Origin: Macrolepiota albuminosa | Taxonomy: Eukaryota > Basidiomycota > Agaricomycetes > Agaricales > Agaricaceae | Assembly (NCBI GenBank): GCA_027475525.1 | Contig: JAMWFC010000044.1 | Span: forward strand, 931,340-995,339 | Direction: 5' to 3' | Length of the DNA: 64,000 nt | Shown: piece after piece, positions 10,642 to 22,765 of the stretch | How the letters are laid out: each line of letters starts with the position of its first letter | How positions within the stretch are numbered: position 1 is the first letter of the stretch | Notes under the pieces: model-generated | Seen by the model: only the letters and a program-made list of their open reading frames with translations | Told to the model about the DNA's origin: nothing | Database searches by the model: none | Made by a program: the position numbers and the translations under genes

Positions 10642-11415
10642 TCACAATGACCATGTCATGTCATTCACAAAGTCCAGGGACACCTTATTCTTATGCATAA
10701 ATGGCATATCAATAATCATATCGTAGCAATCAAAATTTGCTATGTCCACATACTCCTTTGTCAATATCCCTGATGTCTTCACCTTTACCTCAGCACCAAA
10801 TTGCATCATGGCGCAGCTCCCCATGGTTCCCAACTAGAGCATCAATGACTTCTCCAACTCATGAACATGTATTACATTGACATGAGCAAACTGGGGCATT
10901 ATGCCTATAGTGGTACTCTCTGAGTTCCACAACGTCTAGGCTGGATGTCCATTGACATTGACATAGGTGACCAAGCACTCCTTCTCCTCAGGAGTATAAC
11001 ATGGCCACTGCAACTTATTAGTTGCTTTCTGTAGAGTTACATGTCTCATCTGGACACGTTGGTCTCCCTGGCACTCTGTCAGTGCAAACAAGTGTTCATC
11101 CTTGTCATCATAAGTGTAGTAGTCACTGTTGTACACATCCACTGCAATATATTTGTTGCCATTAATCTGGATGCTTTCAGTGTCATCCACTTCTTGCAGC
11201 TCTTTCTCTATCTTCTTGACAACTTCTTTGTCTTTGTTGTCACTAACAACATCACTTGAGGCTGCAGCTGTATGGGCCACACAGATGTGTGCCTTGAGAG
11301 AGGCAGGGCATTCCTTAGTGAAATGTCCAACCCTCCCACAGTTGTAGCATGCTGAAGAGTCTCCTGCAGGCCTTCTCTGGGCCACTCCTGAAACTACATT
11401 GGGTTTGCTTACCAT
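10642..11415 (-). pseudogene. gag zinc knuckle, acidic linker and protease
   Basis: The - strand gives a CCHC knuckle (CYNCGRVGHFTKEC, about 11308-11349), then an acidic region with YNSDYYTYDD, then the protease. The protease active site appears as N-S-E where the + copy has D-S-G, both explained by G to A changes, so catalysis is lost. YDMIIDMPFM at about 10720 is the second protease strand. Confidence 0.8.
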
Positions 11416-11635
11416 ACATGCTGCAGGTGCTGTACCCTCTCTAGCTGCTACTTGATTTTAACCCAAGTAGGGTCAACTATCTTTCAACTGGCAAGTATCC
11501 AGCAGGTTTTGGTCTAGGCCATTGGCCTACAGGAATTGTCTTGTGCACAACAAATTGCAGGTTGTGATTCTTCTCCATCTTGGACCATTTGGCAAGGAAA
11601 GTTCCTACCTTCACTGCTTGATGATTAACTGGTCC

Positions 11636-13450
11636 TCAGCATGAACTACGCTGTTCATAATAATTTGCAGTCCATGTCAACTGCTCATATCTAATAGTAT
11701 ATGCCAAGACCTTGGTCACAGTATTAACCTCTGAAGACAAATTGTCATTGCGTATCAATGCCCTCCTCATATCTGCTGGTATTCCATCCAGGAATGTCTC
11801 TTTAATCATATACTCATCATAGAATGTCTGGACACCAGTTTTAGCATTGTACACTGTCTTGTTGAAGGCATCACAAGCTTCCTGCATAGTTGTAGCATTG
11901 ACAAAATGATTATACAGTCCTATCAGGACCTTTTTAAACATCCAATGCAGTTTATTGCAATTGATGTGAAGGACATGGCAGCAAAACCAATTCTGAGCCT
12001 CTCCTTCCATAAATTCATGTAACACAAATATTCTCTCCTGGTCCATGTCATTGCCACCATAGCAGCAGGCTGCCAGGTAGTAGCAGACATCCATGGCCCA
12101 GTCTTCCAGCTGTGAGAACCTATGCCCTCCAGCATATGCATGTATATGCTTACTATCAGATTTATGGGGACTTACTCCAGCAGGGAATTTAAACCTGACT
12201 CCAAGAGAGTCATCCACCAGTCCAGTGAGGTAGTCATGCATATGATCCATATGGATCCATACCACCTCATTCATTTCAGGCATATTTTTATGCAGATCAT
12301 GAGGTGCAGGCATCAAAAATGTCCAAGGACTGCAAAACAGGTGTTTGTTGGCTGTCCTTTCTGGCCATGGAGTAGGCTGTTGCCTCACCTCTTGATCAGC
12401 TAGTGGTCCACCAGCCTGCCTGCCACCATTATTATTGTCTCAATTGTTCTGTCTACAATCACAACTTCCACCATCATTATTGTAATAATTCTGCTCTCTC
12501 CTATTGTAGTGATCACTACTATCATCACTACTCTCCAGATCTCTGTCCAGCTCAGCAGTTTGAGCAGCAAACTGTTGCTGCATATCATTGACAGATATCA
12601 CACTTTCACGTCCTTCAAAAACTATCCCCTGGTCATCAATTAATGACTCACCATGATTGTGCAAATCCTGATTGTGCATTCTCTGGTAATTGATATGTTC
12701 ATTCCAATTGTCTACCAGGTGAACACATCATACTACATGTTGTGGTTGCATTTGCTCCTCAAGAATGTGGACCTCATCCACCTCTTCCTTGATGGTAACC
12801 TGCTCTCAAGGTGTCTTAACCTCTTGCATAGCAAGTGGCACCTCTGGCTCTGCTGAAGTTGTTGTCACAGTCTCCACTTCAGACAATGCCTGTTGAGGCA
12901 CTCTGCTGACATTGTGTTGATGGTTTGCAGCATTCTGATGCCTGATATAGTCTTGCTGAGACTCATTGGCCTGACAAGACACGTTTAGCAATTCCATTGC
13001 CTCCACAATCACTGGTGCTCATCAATGCACACTTATTTCACATTTTACTGAGTTGGCTGGAGTGGCTGTTGAGACTGCTGACCCTCACGCTGCTTTGCAC
13101 TTGAGGTATTCCACCACTTTGAGTTTAAAGATATGCACAAATAATTTGATATATTCTGTCAAATCTGCACAAGGTACACTGTGGCTCCTAGCAGCCAGTA
13201 ACTGTAAGTGCTTTACTATGTAAAGCTGCAGATGCTTTTGCATCAATTTCTTAGCAACTGATGGATATTGGTCCAGCACCGGCTGTAACTGGATAGACAA
13301 GGTCAAATGTGACCTCTTACTCTCCTTATCATCTGAGAACTCTAGTTCAGACTCTAAGTCCAGAGCTTTCCTGAGGCCTTCATGCCTCACCTGTGGCTGT
13401 TTGCTGACCCCTCCATGCAACTCCTGGTCTTTAGGCACTGATGGCATCAT
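11636..13450 (-). pseudogene. gag: gag, middle and capsid part
   Basis: Four consecutive open stretches (13450-13085, 13012-12806, 12679-12400, 12388-11636) align end to end with 61830-63650 of the young copy. Landmarks are DLESELEFSDD, VPQQALSEVETVTTT, LIDDQG and the capsid segment SQLEDWAMDVCYYLAACCYGG. Only a few stops separate them. CGA codons appear here as CAA, the mirror image of the CGA to TGA change seen in the young copy. Confidence 0.85.
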
Positions 13451-13451
13451 T

Positions 13452-14285
13452 CCCAGCCATACAATGATGATGCCAAATTGAGCTAAAGCACACTAGCACT
13501 AGTACAGCTACTTAGCCAATATTGCTTTTGGCATGCTAAGTGTTTGAGAGTTGAGTCCTGGACAAGTCCCAGAGAACCTATGGTAGGCAAGAGGTTGGTG
13601 GCAAGGAAAGTGGGTGGTTGGAAGTGTGCTAAACATTGCTAAGAGTTGCTAAGGCAAAGTGCTAAGAGTTGCTAAGGGAAGGTGCTAAGAGCCACTAAGG
13701 GAAGGCACTAAGAGTTGCTAAGGCAAAGTGCTAAAAGGCGCTAAGTATTAGCACCTAAAATAAAATGATAAAATAACAAGTTTGCTTAGCAGATCTAAGC
13801 ACAAACACCAAGCTGTAGTTGCAAGGCGCTAAGAGGTTATGGAGATCAAGAAAGAGAGAGAACTAAAGCAGAGTCCTTTTTCTGGCACAGTCAACAAAAG
13901 GTAGTCTGTTGCATAGAGTGACCAAAATGTTGGGATACGATCTCTACTGCCAAATTGATGTGCTACTAACAAAAAGTAAGTATTTATAGTAAAGATAATT
14001 AGCTGATGCTAAAAGGCTAAGCACCACTAGAGGGTGGTGAACTGATAAGAATGTAAGTAAATGCAGTGAATCAAATTGTATGGTAAAAAGGTCCATAATG
14101 ATGCTGTCATGAAAATACTTCATCATTCTATCCTGTAAGTGCTGCCACTGGCTAAGAGCATTATTCTAGATTGACTGATGCCAAGTGTCTGTGCCAGAAG
14201 CACTAGAGCATGGCACTTCTGGTGGTATCAGTGAGCTAATGTGAGGTGTGGGTATTGGTGCTATCTGTAGCTAGCCATGATGCAA
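13452..14285 (-). repeat. 0.8-kb insertion in gag, probable solo LTR
   Basis: This block has no counterpart in the gag of the copy at 61260-64000 and splits the - strand gag between REDNDVID and VPKDQEL. It is related, in opposite orientation, to 20399-21130 (shared GGTCCCAGAG-type end and TAAGTATTTATA-like core). Inside, at about 13620-13745, a 23-bp motif (CTAAGAGTTGCTAAGGCAAA and variants) is repeated five to six times. The exact ends are uncertain. Confidence 0.6.
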
Positions 14286-14289
14286 GCTT

Positions 14290-14805
14290 ATCAATGACAT
14301 CATTGTCTTCCCTGCTGACTCTTATTGCTGGTCCTTGCTGCCACACATATGTTATCAACAACAACTGTCCTGGTTCAGCAGCTGTGTCTGCTACATATTC
14401 TATATGCCACTCAGTTGGGGCAGTCTGGAACAGGGTGCTGTGCACAAAAGCACTGCCTTGCCCCAGCTCCAAATACTGTGTAAGGTCTGGCTGACCTTTG
14501 GACTGAGCTGATGAGCTCTTGGGCAATACTGGATACATCAACGAAGGCATCTGGCTTGCTGGTAGAAACACTTTTGAGACTGCAGATCTCTGCCCTGGTA
14601 TACCACTAGGCCATACAATGGACATCATCTGTGATACAAATAGTCTACCTGGCATTCCAAAGCTTGTACTAACATTGCAAAGTAGCTTTTCATCCTGCTT
14701 TGGTGGGGGCTGGTAAGTAGATGTGGCTTGTGTCTGTACAGGTTGAGACACAGGTGGGTCACTTGTATCTGGCAATGAAGGGTCCAGATCAAGAGAACCA
14801 GTCAT
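14290..14805 (-). pseudogene. gag: gag, N-terminal part
   Basis: Starts MTGSLDLDPSLPDT, like MTGSLDPDPPFPAVDT of the young copy at 61260. The region is low-complexity, rich in P, S, Q and T, with no folded domain visible, and is followed by PTEWHIEYVADTAAEPG. The start codon lies 111 bases after the LTR, about the same distance as in the young copy (97). The coding frame is cut by the inserted repeat at 14285. Confidence 0.8.
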
Positions 14806-14915
14806 GAAAGCATGTTTTCAATGTGATGCCAATAGAGGTCAAGAGTTTTGATGAGTAGTTGCATAGTCAGTAACAAGCCTAGAGTCTAGAGCTGATAGCA
14901 GAAGATTTAAAAAAA

Positions 14916-15089
14916 TGTAACTGGTGGTTATAAGCTAAAACTGTCTTGTGTAGATCACACAGTGCTAAATCAGACCACTGTATTGGATTTGACTAGTACT
15001 AGAGTGAATACAAGATGTTGGCTTATGTAATACTCTATTGTCTGCTAATAGCATTGTTGACACATATACAAGTGTGATGCTCCGTTACA
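14916..15089 (-). repeat. 5' LTR of the - strand family A element
   Basis: 174 bp bounded by TGTAAC and GTTACA, the same ends and almost the same length as the LTR at 60990-61162, with many transitions between them. The downstream bases (TTTTTTTAAATCTTCTGC) are shared as well. Confidence 0.88.
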
Positions 15090-16199
15090 CCATGTCATCC
15101 TTTGCCTTAGCTAAAGCAACCCTGGCTTCTTTCTGGGCTGCTTTCATCTAATGATAGGCTTCTACTCAGGCTAAGTGCATTAAGGGACACTATAGGCCTA
15201 CTGACACTTGTCAGTCTGGAGTTTTAAGTAACCTTCTTGGACATAGGACATCACTAGCTTTGGCCCCCCAATACAGATTTTACTTACCAGTCTCAACCAT
15301 CAATTATCAGCGATTCAGCACCCACTATCCATTGACTTCAAGAACTTGGGAAGCTCAGAACTCATAATGCTAGTGCAACAACAGAGAAGTGACTCTGACC
15401 AAACTCCAATCAATTCCAAAAGGGGTATCATTAGGCACTGCCATTTGTCAAGGCACTTTTGACAAAACAAGATATACTCAAGCCCAACATTTCAATCTAT
15501 CAGAAAATGGTACAATGTCTAGTACCAGAATTAGTATTCATGGCATCTGTTGAGGATTTTCTGACCATACTCCAGAATGGCCTGGCCAATTGGAATTATA
15601 TTAAAAAGTGAGCAGACTTATACAATTCTAAGTAGTTTTAGAGTTGCCATGACTAATAGGCTGTAATGCCATTGATTACCATCACCTATGTGCTGCCAAT
15701 TACCATTGACAGGTTGCTGGTAGTTGTAACTATGAGGAGAGGCACTAATTGGTAGCACTGCAGATGGACTCATTTTGGAAATACAGTAGCACATAGTATA
15801 AAAGATAGCTACTTAACATGTAAATAACAACAAATTATAACTCATTAGCACCCAGTTATGCTTAGCATTCAAATCATGCTAGCCAGATCTGACTTTGTCA
15901 TCAAATTGGGTGCTAACATTGTCTCTATCATCTTTGTTGTTTATGGTGCCACCTACAGGCATGCTTTGCTGCACTATTCTTTCTTTTCTTGTAACTTTAT
16001 TATTACTTCAGCACTCACCACTTGCTAGGTAGCATCAAACATGCTAGGACTTGGTGCATTATTATATCATATTAGCTTGGGCACACCAGGACTCTGTCAG
16101 AACTTCTTGCATACTACACACATCAGGTGCTGGAGATGGTGTTGTACTGTGTATCATCCAGCACACTCAACCACAGTTGGCATCATCACCAATCTATGA
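15090..16199. other. Repeat debris, no recognisable gene
   Basis: CG-depleted sequence with no open frame of note. It should contain the pol tail and 3' LTR of the family B element that starts at 16200, but I could not place LTR ends. Confidence 0.4.
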
Positions 16200-17838
16200 G
16201 CTCATTGACAGCTTCATTATTTGAAGGTCATCCCTGAGCCTTGAATCTTATCCAAGGGTGTCAACTGGTGTCAAAGGAAAGGCGACATCTGGGTGGCAGC
16301 ATGTACATGGTTGTTGTATTGAAACTCTGTCTTTGGGAGTAGGTCATCCTAGTCATCCTGTCATTCATTGCAGAAGAGCTGGAGGTACTGTTCTAGCTCT
16401 TGGTTGATACTCTTAGTCTGGCCATCAGACTGGAGGTGGTAGGCTGTGGAAGTGTAAAGTTTGATATAGAGGAGGCAATATAGTTCCCTGGTAAACTCTG
16501 CCACAAACTGAGGTCCACAGTTTGAGACATAGACATCTGATAACCCATAGAGTTTCCAGACATGCTTCTGGTACAGATTAGCAGTGCCCATAGCAGAGCA
16601 GGTGGTGTGTGTTGGAATGAAATAAGCATACTTACTATAGAAATCTACTACCACCATGATTGTGTCATATTCATAGTCTGGTAACTCAACAATAATGTTT
16701 ACTGAGGCCACACTCCAACGCTCAGCTGGAATGGGCAAAGAATAAAGCTGTCCCATGGGAGGCTGACAGCAAGGTTTAGTTCAAAGGCAGAGGTCACAGG
16801 TGGAGGTGTAGGAGCCAATATACTATGACATTTGAGGCCACCAGTAATTCTGAGAGACCAGCTCCAGCATTTTCTATTTGCCAGGATGACTGGCAATCTG
16901 AAAGTCATGGTGCTGCTCTATGATCTGCCTTCAGAGGTCTAGCAGATTGAGAATATAAATGCATCTCTGGAAGGTGAGAAGACTATTCTTCAAAGACCAC
17001 TTATTTGTGTGGACTGATTTTACTCCAGTTCTTTGTCGAGCATGCAAGGCCAGAGCAGCCTTGGCTATCAGATCTTTCTGAGTGCTTTTCTGATTACCTT
17101 GGCAGATGTCTCAAAAGATGCTCACTTCTTCTTCCTAGTCAACCACACTTTTTAGAGCACAGATAGCAAACAGTTCTAGCTTCAGGAGTATAATATTGTT
17201 ATTGTTGCTAGCTCCTGAACCATGGTCTGCTTGCTTAGAGAGCACATCTGGCTTGCCCATGCTCCTTCCAGATTTGTGATGTAGGGAGAAGTCAAAGTTG
17301 GCCAGATACAAGGACCATTGAGCCTGTCAGTGGTTAAGCTTCTTGGCTGTCTAAAAGTACTCCAAGTTCTTGTGATCAGTCCACACCTCAAACTTATGCC
17401 TAGCACCCTCAAAGAAATGTTTCCACTTCTCAAATGACCAAATGATAGCCAGTATCTCTTTGTCATGGATCTCATAATTTTGCTCCACAACATTGAGAAT
17501 CTTGAAGTAGAAAGCCATAGTATGCCATCTACCATCCTCCTTTGACTGCTGAGAGAGGATGGCTCCAGTAGCAAAATCTGAGCTATCAGCTTCAACACAG
17601 AAGGGGGAGTTGTCATCTGGGAATAGGAGGACAGGCTTTGAAGTAACTGCCTGTTTAAAGGCATCAAAGGCTGTCTGCTGCACTACATCCCAGTGCCAAG
17701 AAGCATCCTTAGTGGTGAGATCAAAGAGGGGCCAGGTATGGTGTGAGAAATCCTGAATAGACCTCTGATAGAAGTTGGTGAAGCCCAAGAAGGCCTGAAC
17801 CTCCTTCTTGTTTTTAGGCTCTGGCTACTCAGCAACAC
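16200..17838 (-). mobile_element. pol: Ty3/gypsy family B pol fragment
   Basis: On the - strand: end of RT (FLGFTNFYQRSIQDFSHH), RNase H (SPFCVEADSSDFATGAILSQ ... EIHDKEILAI ... WTDHKNLEYF, 17800-17350), integrase zinc finger (HHDFQIASHPG ... STCDLC, about 16790-16930) and integrase core (VVVDFYSKYAYF; the second catalytic D reads N in SNCGPQF; ELEQYL; then QYNNHVHAATQMSPF near 16270). It is truncated at 17838 against another repeat. The family differs clearly from family A, and a second piece lies at 56840-57665. Confidence 0.88.
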
Positions 17839-18020
17839 CAGCATGCAGGCCTATGCAAGCCACCAGTGGACATCTACACAGACTTACATTGACTCACTCA
17901 AACCTACACAGGCCCACACAGGCCTGTGCAGGGCACCAGTGGACATCTGCAGAGGCCTACACAGGCCCATGGAGGCTGGTTGGACCAGAAAAAAGAGTAA
18001 CTTGTTCTCTTGGCCCTATG

Positions 18021-18100
18021 TCTGTGGAGGAATTGAACTCCTGGCCTTGGGAAGCCTCCAGCAATGGAACACACTGACAATTTAACCATTGCACCACAGG
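18021..18100 (-). repeat. tRNA-derived segment
   Basis: On the - strand the ends CTGTGG and CCACAG pair as an acceptor stem. TGGTGCAATGG fits the A box of RNA polymerase III promoters, CAAT/ATTG form a D stem, and GGAGTTCAATTCCTCC forms a T arm with a B-box core. The spacing allows a long variable arm (class II, Ser/Leu-like). The homologue at 35096-35178 has a 7-bp acceptor. It looks like the head of a SINE and not a working tRNA, because the anticodon stem relies on wobble pairs. Confidence 0.6.
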
Positions 18101-18184
18101 TCTATTACTAATAGATAGAATCAAAGGTCAGATAACACAATAAATGGCCACCCACCTATATTTCTGCAGGTCTCCATATAAATA

Positions 18185-18410
18185 TTTAGAGGTGGAAGGG
18201 GGGTGGCATACTTCCCAAAAGAGTTTTTGTGGCTTGAAAGAGGTGTTGGCATCATTTGCCATTAGCTGGCCATCAGCTGGCATCCATCAGAGTTTTATTT
18301 AGAGGTGGAAGGGAGGTGGCATACCTCCTAAAAGAGTTTTTGTGGCTTGAAAGAGGTGTTGGCATCATCTGCCATCAGCTGGCCATCAGCTGGCATCCAT
18401 TGAAGTTTGT
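18185..18410. repeat. 113-bp imperfect tandem duplication
   Basis: Two units beginning TTTAGAGGTGGAAGG at 18185 and 18298 with a few mismatches, both ending in TGGCATCCAT. This is natural divergence, unlike the exact 77-bp units elsewhere. Confidence 0.85.
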
Positions 18411-18884
18411 TGGCAGCCATCAGGACCTGCTGGCATCTGCTGGCATTTGTTGGCATCTGTCATATATCTGTTGGCATCCGTTGGCATCCACAGAAATTCA
18501 TTGGCAACCCCTGGCATTCTCCAGCATTGTCTGGCATTGCCTGGCATCAGGGTAGGAAAGAAGAAAAGGGGGTGTGTGGGCATCCACTGCATGGAATGGT
18601 GTTTTGGAGAGTGTGTGGGGTGGTGGAAGAGGAATAGAGATGGGGAGAAGGAGGGAGAAGGAGGAAGGGGAGAAACATGGGTGTCTGCTAGCATGCCAGC
18701 AGATGTCAGGTCAGAGGGGAGGAGGGAAGCAGGGTGCATGTGGTGGACAGGGATGACATGTGAGGTAGTGTGGGGAGTAGAGAGGATGGCACTGGAGAGA
18801 AAGAGGAGAAAGGGCAGAAGAGGGTGCATAAGTGTCTGCTGTCTGCTAGTATGCTAGCAGACGGTAGCAGATGTCAGCATGTAA

Positions 18885-19760
18885 GCACAACCAGTTCCAG
18901 TAGTTCAGTGGAATATTTGTGTATTGATCTTCAATATTGTGTATAGCAGCAAATTTGACTTCCCTTACTCTACCTTAATGGCATCTAATGGTGTGTTTTT
19001 ATACAGGTTCATTTTTGCTCTACATATATTCTGTACTGACTTGTAGTAAGTGCCTGTGGTACAATGGAATATTGGTAAATTGATATTTCATATTATAGAC
19101 AAGAAGCAGCTTTGACTTCTGCTAGTGCACATTATATAATAGCAGCAGGCTGCTGACATCTGCTAGCATTATTAATTTGATCTGTTTAAAATTCCAGAGA
19201 TTTCTGCAGAGAGATAGAATGGACACATTTGTACATATATTCATTCTAGTGCATGTGATCAGTTAATAACATGCTGAGGCTTGCTTTCTTTGTGCTGGTT
19301 TTTGTGACAAAAATAGCCAGCCCTGATGTATCATCACTTAAACTATTGGTAATTTTTGACCTGCTTAGCTAATTGTTATTTACTACACATGGAATATTAG
19401 ACTGATATTTATTTACATCATAGTAGTATTCAGTAAGCATCTGTGGTGTAGTAGAATATTATCAATTGGTATTCATTGTGTCTTGCAGTAGGTGAGTTTG
19501 ACTTACACTAGTGCATTGATATCAAACTGTCTAGAATTTTTGATCTGCTTAGCTAATTGTTATTTACTACACAGTATGATAAACAAAGTAAAGTTGTAAT
19601 TTAAACAGGGTGACATGATATCTATTTTTGATATTTATTTACACCATAGTAGTATCTATTAAGAACATGTTGTATAGTGGAATAATCTAAACTGGTATTC
19701 CTTGTAGCTTGTACTAGGTGGGTTTGACTCCTGCTTAGTGCAATAAACATTAAAACTTCT
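18885..19760 (+). repeat. Four spaced tRNA-like units
   Basis: Units at about 18892-18978, 19050-19132, 19436-19520 and 19663-19745 share an A-box-like start (TGTGGTACAATGGAATAT and variants), an AT-rich middle and a B-box-like GGTTTGACTCC or TTTGACTTC, each followed by TAGTGCA. Matching units lie on the - strand at 34040-34130 and 34205-34292. They look like decayed tRNA-derived units whose CG positions have been lost. Confidence 0.5.
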
Positions 19761-20398
19761 GCATTTTTGACTTGCTTAGCTAATTGTTATTTACTAAACT
19801 GTAAAATAAACAAAATAAGGTTTGTCAAGCAATAAATGAAACTTCTTTTGTAATTTAAACAGGGTCACATGATATATATTTTCAGAACTTGCTTTGTGTA
19901 AAGTTCTCATCTATTTCTTTAATCTTCTATCTGCCATGTCTAATGAAGCACTTCACCAATGGGTTGTTAATGCAAATGTTTGAGTATTATATCTTGCTTG
20001 CAGAGAAGACTTGCATCAACTCAAAGGACAGCTGAAGGACCTGATAAGATGCAAACACTCCTGCTTAATAGACATGCACTAACAGTTGTCTTGTAGACTG
20101 ACATGTGGCTGATAATCAGCTAGGTCTAGGATGACAAGAAGCTTTTTCTTGATGCCAGGAGAATTTTCATTGACAGAGTTATCCCACTACTCCAGAGCAA
20201 GCTTTCTGACAAGAATATGACTAGGCAGTTGAAGGATGCTGCAAAGAAATGGTCCCAGAGAAGCAGAAGGGGAAAAGAACAAAGTAGGGGCAAAAAACAA
20301 CCAAAACTGGTCTGTTGATGATGATAGGACCCCATACAGGATAGCGCATCAACAGCAGGCTATGGCAACATGGCACCAGCTTGGAATACCTTAGCGTG
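19761..20398. other. No recognisable gene
   Basis: AT-rich, CG-depleted repeat sequence without a supported frame. Words such as GCTTAGCTAATTGTTATTTACTA recur in the preceding 400 bases, which points to further diverged repeat units. Confidence 0.4.
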
Positions 20399-21130
20399 TG
20401 TTAATTAACCAATTTTGATAATATTTGATGGCCACGCATGGCAAGAAGCAGATCCAATCAATGATAGCGCCAGTGGCAGACAGAATGACAGCTAACAGAT
20501 GGCATTAGTCACTGACAACAGTGCTTAGTAAGAAGACTGATGATCTATCAAAAACTAACAGACAGCTTGGCATTTGACCTTGGCATCTGACATCGCTTAG
20601 TATCTTGGACAGACAGAAGATTAATGGATTGATGGTTTAGCATTGCAATCTGCCACCTGGCATTGCTAAGTGTGTTGAATGGACAGTAGGGATCTGAAAC
20701 CATTGGAGCCACCCCTATAAAATATTCTAGTTCACCGCACTTTGGCGTTATTAAACAGCAAACTCCTTGTAGTATAAAAATACTTACCGACTTGTACATA
20801 CAAACCAGAACAGAGTTTCCTGCCCCACTTACTCTAGTCTCTCTTATGGTTTAAGTCACATTTGCGGTCAGCAATGTTGAAGTAATTGGTGGTTGCAGAC
20901 TATCGCTAGCCAATAACATACTCGTGCCTTGCATCTACGGCAGGCATCAACATTGCTTAGACTTCGCTAAGCTTTCCATATTCTTGCTACTCACATTGCT
21001 GTGTTCACTTACCGCCTCTTCCATAGGTGCTTTTACCTTAGCACTTGACACTTGCCGATCTTCTTTTTGACTTCTACCTTATTTTATAGGCACATTCTCT
21101 GGGACCTGCCCAGGACTCCCCTCAACATCT
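20399..21130 (+). repeat. Probable solo LTR, 0.73 kb
   Basis: Begins TGTTAATTAACC and ends CCCTCAACA, giving TG...CA ends. TATAAAATATTCTAG at about 20717 could be its TATA box. Related to the insertion at 13452-14285 in opposite orientation, but it keeps more CG and is therefore younger. No clear target duplication was seen. Confidence 0.5.
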
Positions 21131-21361
21131 TAAGTGCGCCCAATGCAAGCTTTTGGCTCGGTAACACTATTCCTACATTTGTTACTGACCAAACTTAGGG
21201 CATCATCAATGGCACCAGCATAAAAAAACCAGATAGGTTATAGGCTGACAGCAGGAAATTTGTCTGGTCTGTTACTAATTCTAAAGAAGAGAAAATGACT
21301 GAATCCTCCAGTAGCAGGAGTTTTATATGATCTATTACCAATCTCCAAGAAGCAAAAACAG

Positions 21362-22534
21362 GTGAGTTACATTAATAACTGTCCACCTCCTGATAGCCAT
21401 TCAATACTGAAGGAGCAGGAGGACAAGAATGAAAATGAAAATGAAAATAAAGAGAAAGAACAAGAAGGCAGGATACCAAAGGGGGAAATTACCAGAAGGA
21501 TGCTGTTGGACAGATATCTGAGGACAGCACCTTGTCATAAGGGTCAGCATATCAACTCCCCTTGCCAATATTGCACAAATAAGCAGCTATAGTGTGTCAG
21601 GACAAAGGGTGGCACTGCATGTGATCTCTGCCAGCTTATCTGCAAACAAACATGCAGCCTGACAATTATCAAGAAAACTATCAAGTCTGGCAATGAGAAC
21701 AAGGGGAAAAAACCACTGACAAAGAAGTCAGTGACAATTATTGAGAGTGATGACAGTATGAAACTCTTTTTCTGCTCAAATAGCTAACTAATAGTTAGCA
21801 GATGAACCAGCCAATCCAATTGCAAGACCATCAAAACCATTTATTTGTTCATCTTAACTGTTGACCTCCAACTGCCCACCAGATCCTTTTTTGGTCAAGG
21901 GAAAGGGCAAGGAGTGGGCAATGGAGTCTAGTCACAGGAAGGACATTGTGGCTGATGTGATGGCAGGAGTGGAGAGCTGTCTGGACAGAATAGAGAATGA
22001 GTTCCAGAAAGCATTGCAGAATGTTGGGGTGCAGGTGTGGGATGGGTTTGTCACAGCTGAGGAGAGCTGATTACTGTGTATTGAGGACTTGTTCCATTGC
22101 TACCAGACTCAAGTTGACATGCTTGGTGGCCACATAGAAACCCTGCAAACCAATGTTTCTCTTGCAGATGACATACTTGCAGACCACAACAGACAGATCT
22201 GTCAGATAGAAGAGCAGATCCACAATATTTAAGTGTAGTTGACACTTTGCAGAGTCAACTTCACATCTTCACCTGTCCCTCCAGTCTGTCAGCTCAAGAT
22301 GATGTGACAGTGCATCCAACAGGGCATAGTGGACTTGGACCCATCATTGAAGAGGAAGAACCCACTCCTAACCCCACTGCTGACCAATCTCCTGCCACTG
22401 CTGATATATCCATTCCCACTGGTGATATCTCTGCCCTCATCACTGACCAATCCCATCTCACTACTGACTTATTTGCTCTCACTGTTGCTCTGTCTCCACT
22501 TCAACAAATATCCTCACAAACGTCTCCTGCATGA
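21362..22534 (+). pseudogene. Decayed gene with cysteine-cluster region, function unknown
   Basis: Frames 21362-21592, 21861-22070 and 22247-22534 read like parts of one protein: a charged lead (NENENENKEKEQ), a Cys-rich stretch from 21530 (CHKGQH...CQYC...C...CDLC...C, with one stop inside), a helical acidic region (AGVESCLDRIENEFQKAL) and a T/P-rich tail. The Cys spacing resembles the zinc-cluster-like motifs I associate with transposon-linked proteins of basidiomycetes, but I cannot name the family. The gene is broken by stops. Confidence 0.35.
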
Positions 22535-22765
22535 ACATCTCTGTCACATCCTCAACCATTTTCTATCCCTCTGCCAGTCCCTGCTGAGGACCCTCTCTCT
22601 GGCCCAAGGGAATGGGCTCTCAAAGTAGTCAGCCACTAATACAATAGACCCAATCATCCAGTCAGCTTACTGAGAGATAGAAGGCAACAAAAGACAAGTG
22701 AAGATGGACAGTTTAAGATGGACAGTTTATTATTGCACAATATTTTTTTGTTATGATAGACATTG

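Larger units (their letters stand above)
9318..15089 (-). mobile_element. Ty3/gypsy family A element, truncated and decayed
   Basis: Read on the - strand: 5' LTR (14916-15089), gag, protease, linker and the start of RT, then truncation at about 9318. Every gag and pol segment aligns with the copies at 60990-64000 and 1-4663. CG dinucleotides are almost absent and stops and substitutions are mostly transitions, so this is the oldest of the three copies. A 0.8-kb repeat is inserted in gag (about 13452-14285). Confidence 0.9.
17839..18870 (-). repeat. 1.0-kb dispersed repeat with tRNA-like segment (copy 1)
   Basis: The whole block recurs in opposite orientation at about 34450-35560. It begins with runs of CCTACACAGGCC-like words, contains a tRNA-like segment (18021-18100), a purine-rich stretch (18550-18830) and dozens of TGGCATC words between 18240 and 18550. 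It abuts the truncated family B pol. Confidence 0.8.

Noticed and set aside
9318..15089. Classical RIP as the cause of decay
   Set aside because: Loss is at CG with products TG and CA, whereas RIP in ascomycetes acts mainly at CpA and raises TpA. Ratios were not computed, so this is a judgement from codon comparisons.
18386..18857. Overlapping frames of 99-147 codons in the 17.8-18.9 kb repeat
   Set aside because: They are translations of TGGCATC minisatellite and purine-rich sequence, and the same DNA recurs inverted at 34.5-35.5 kb.
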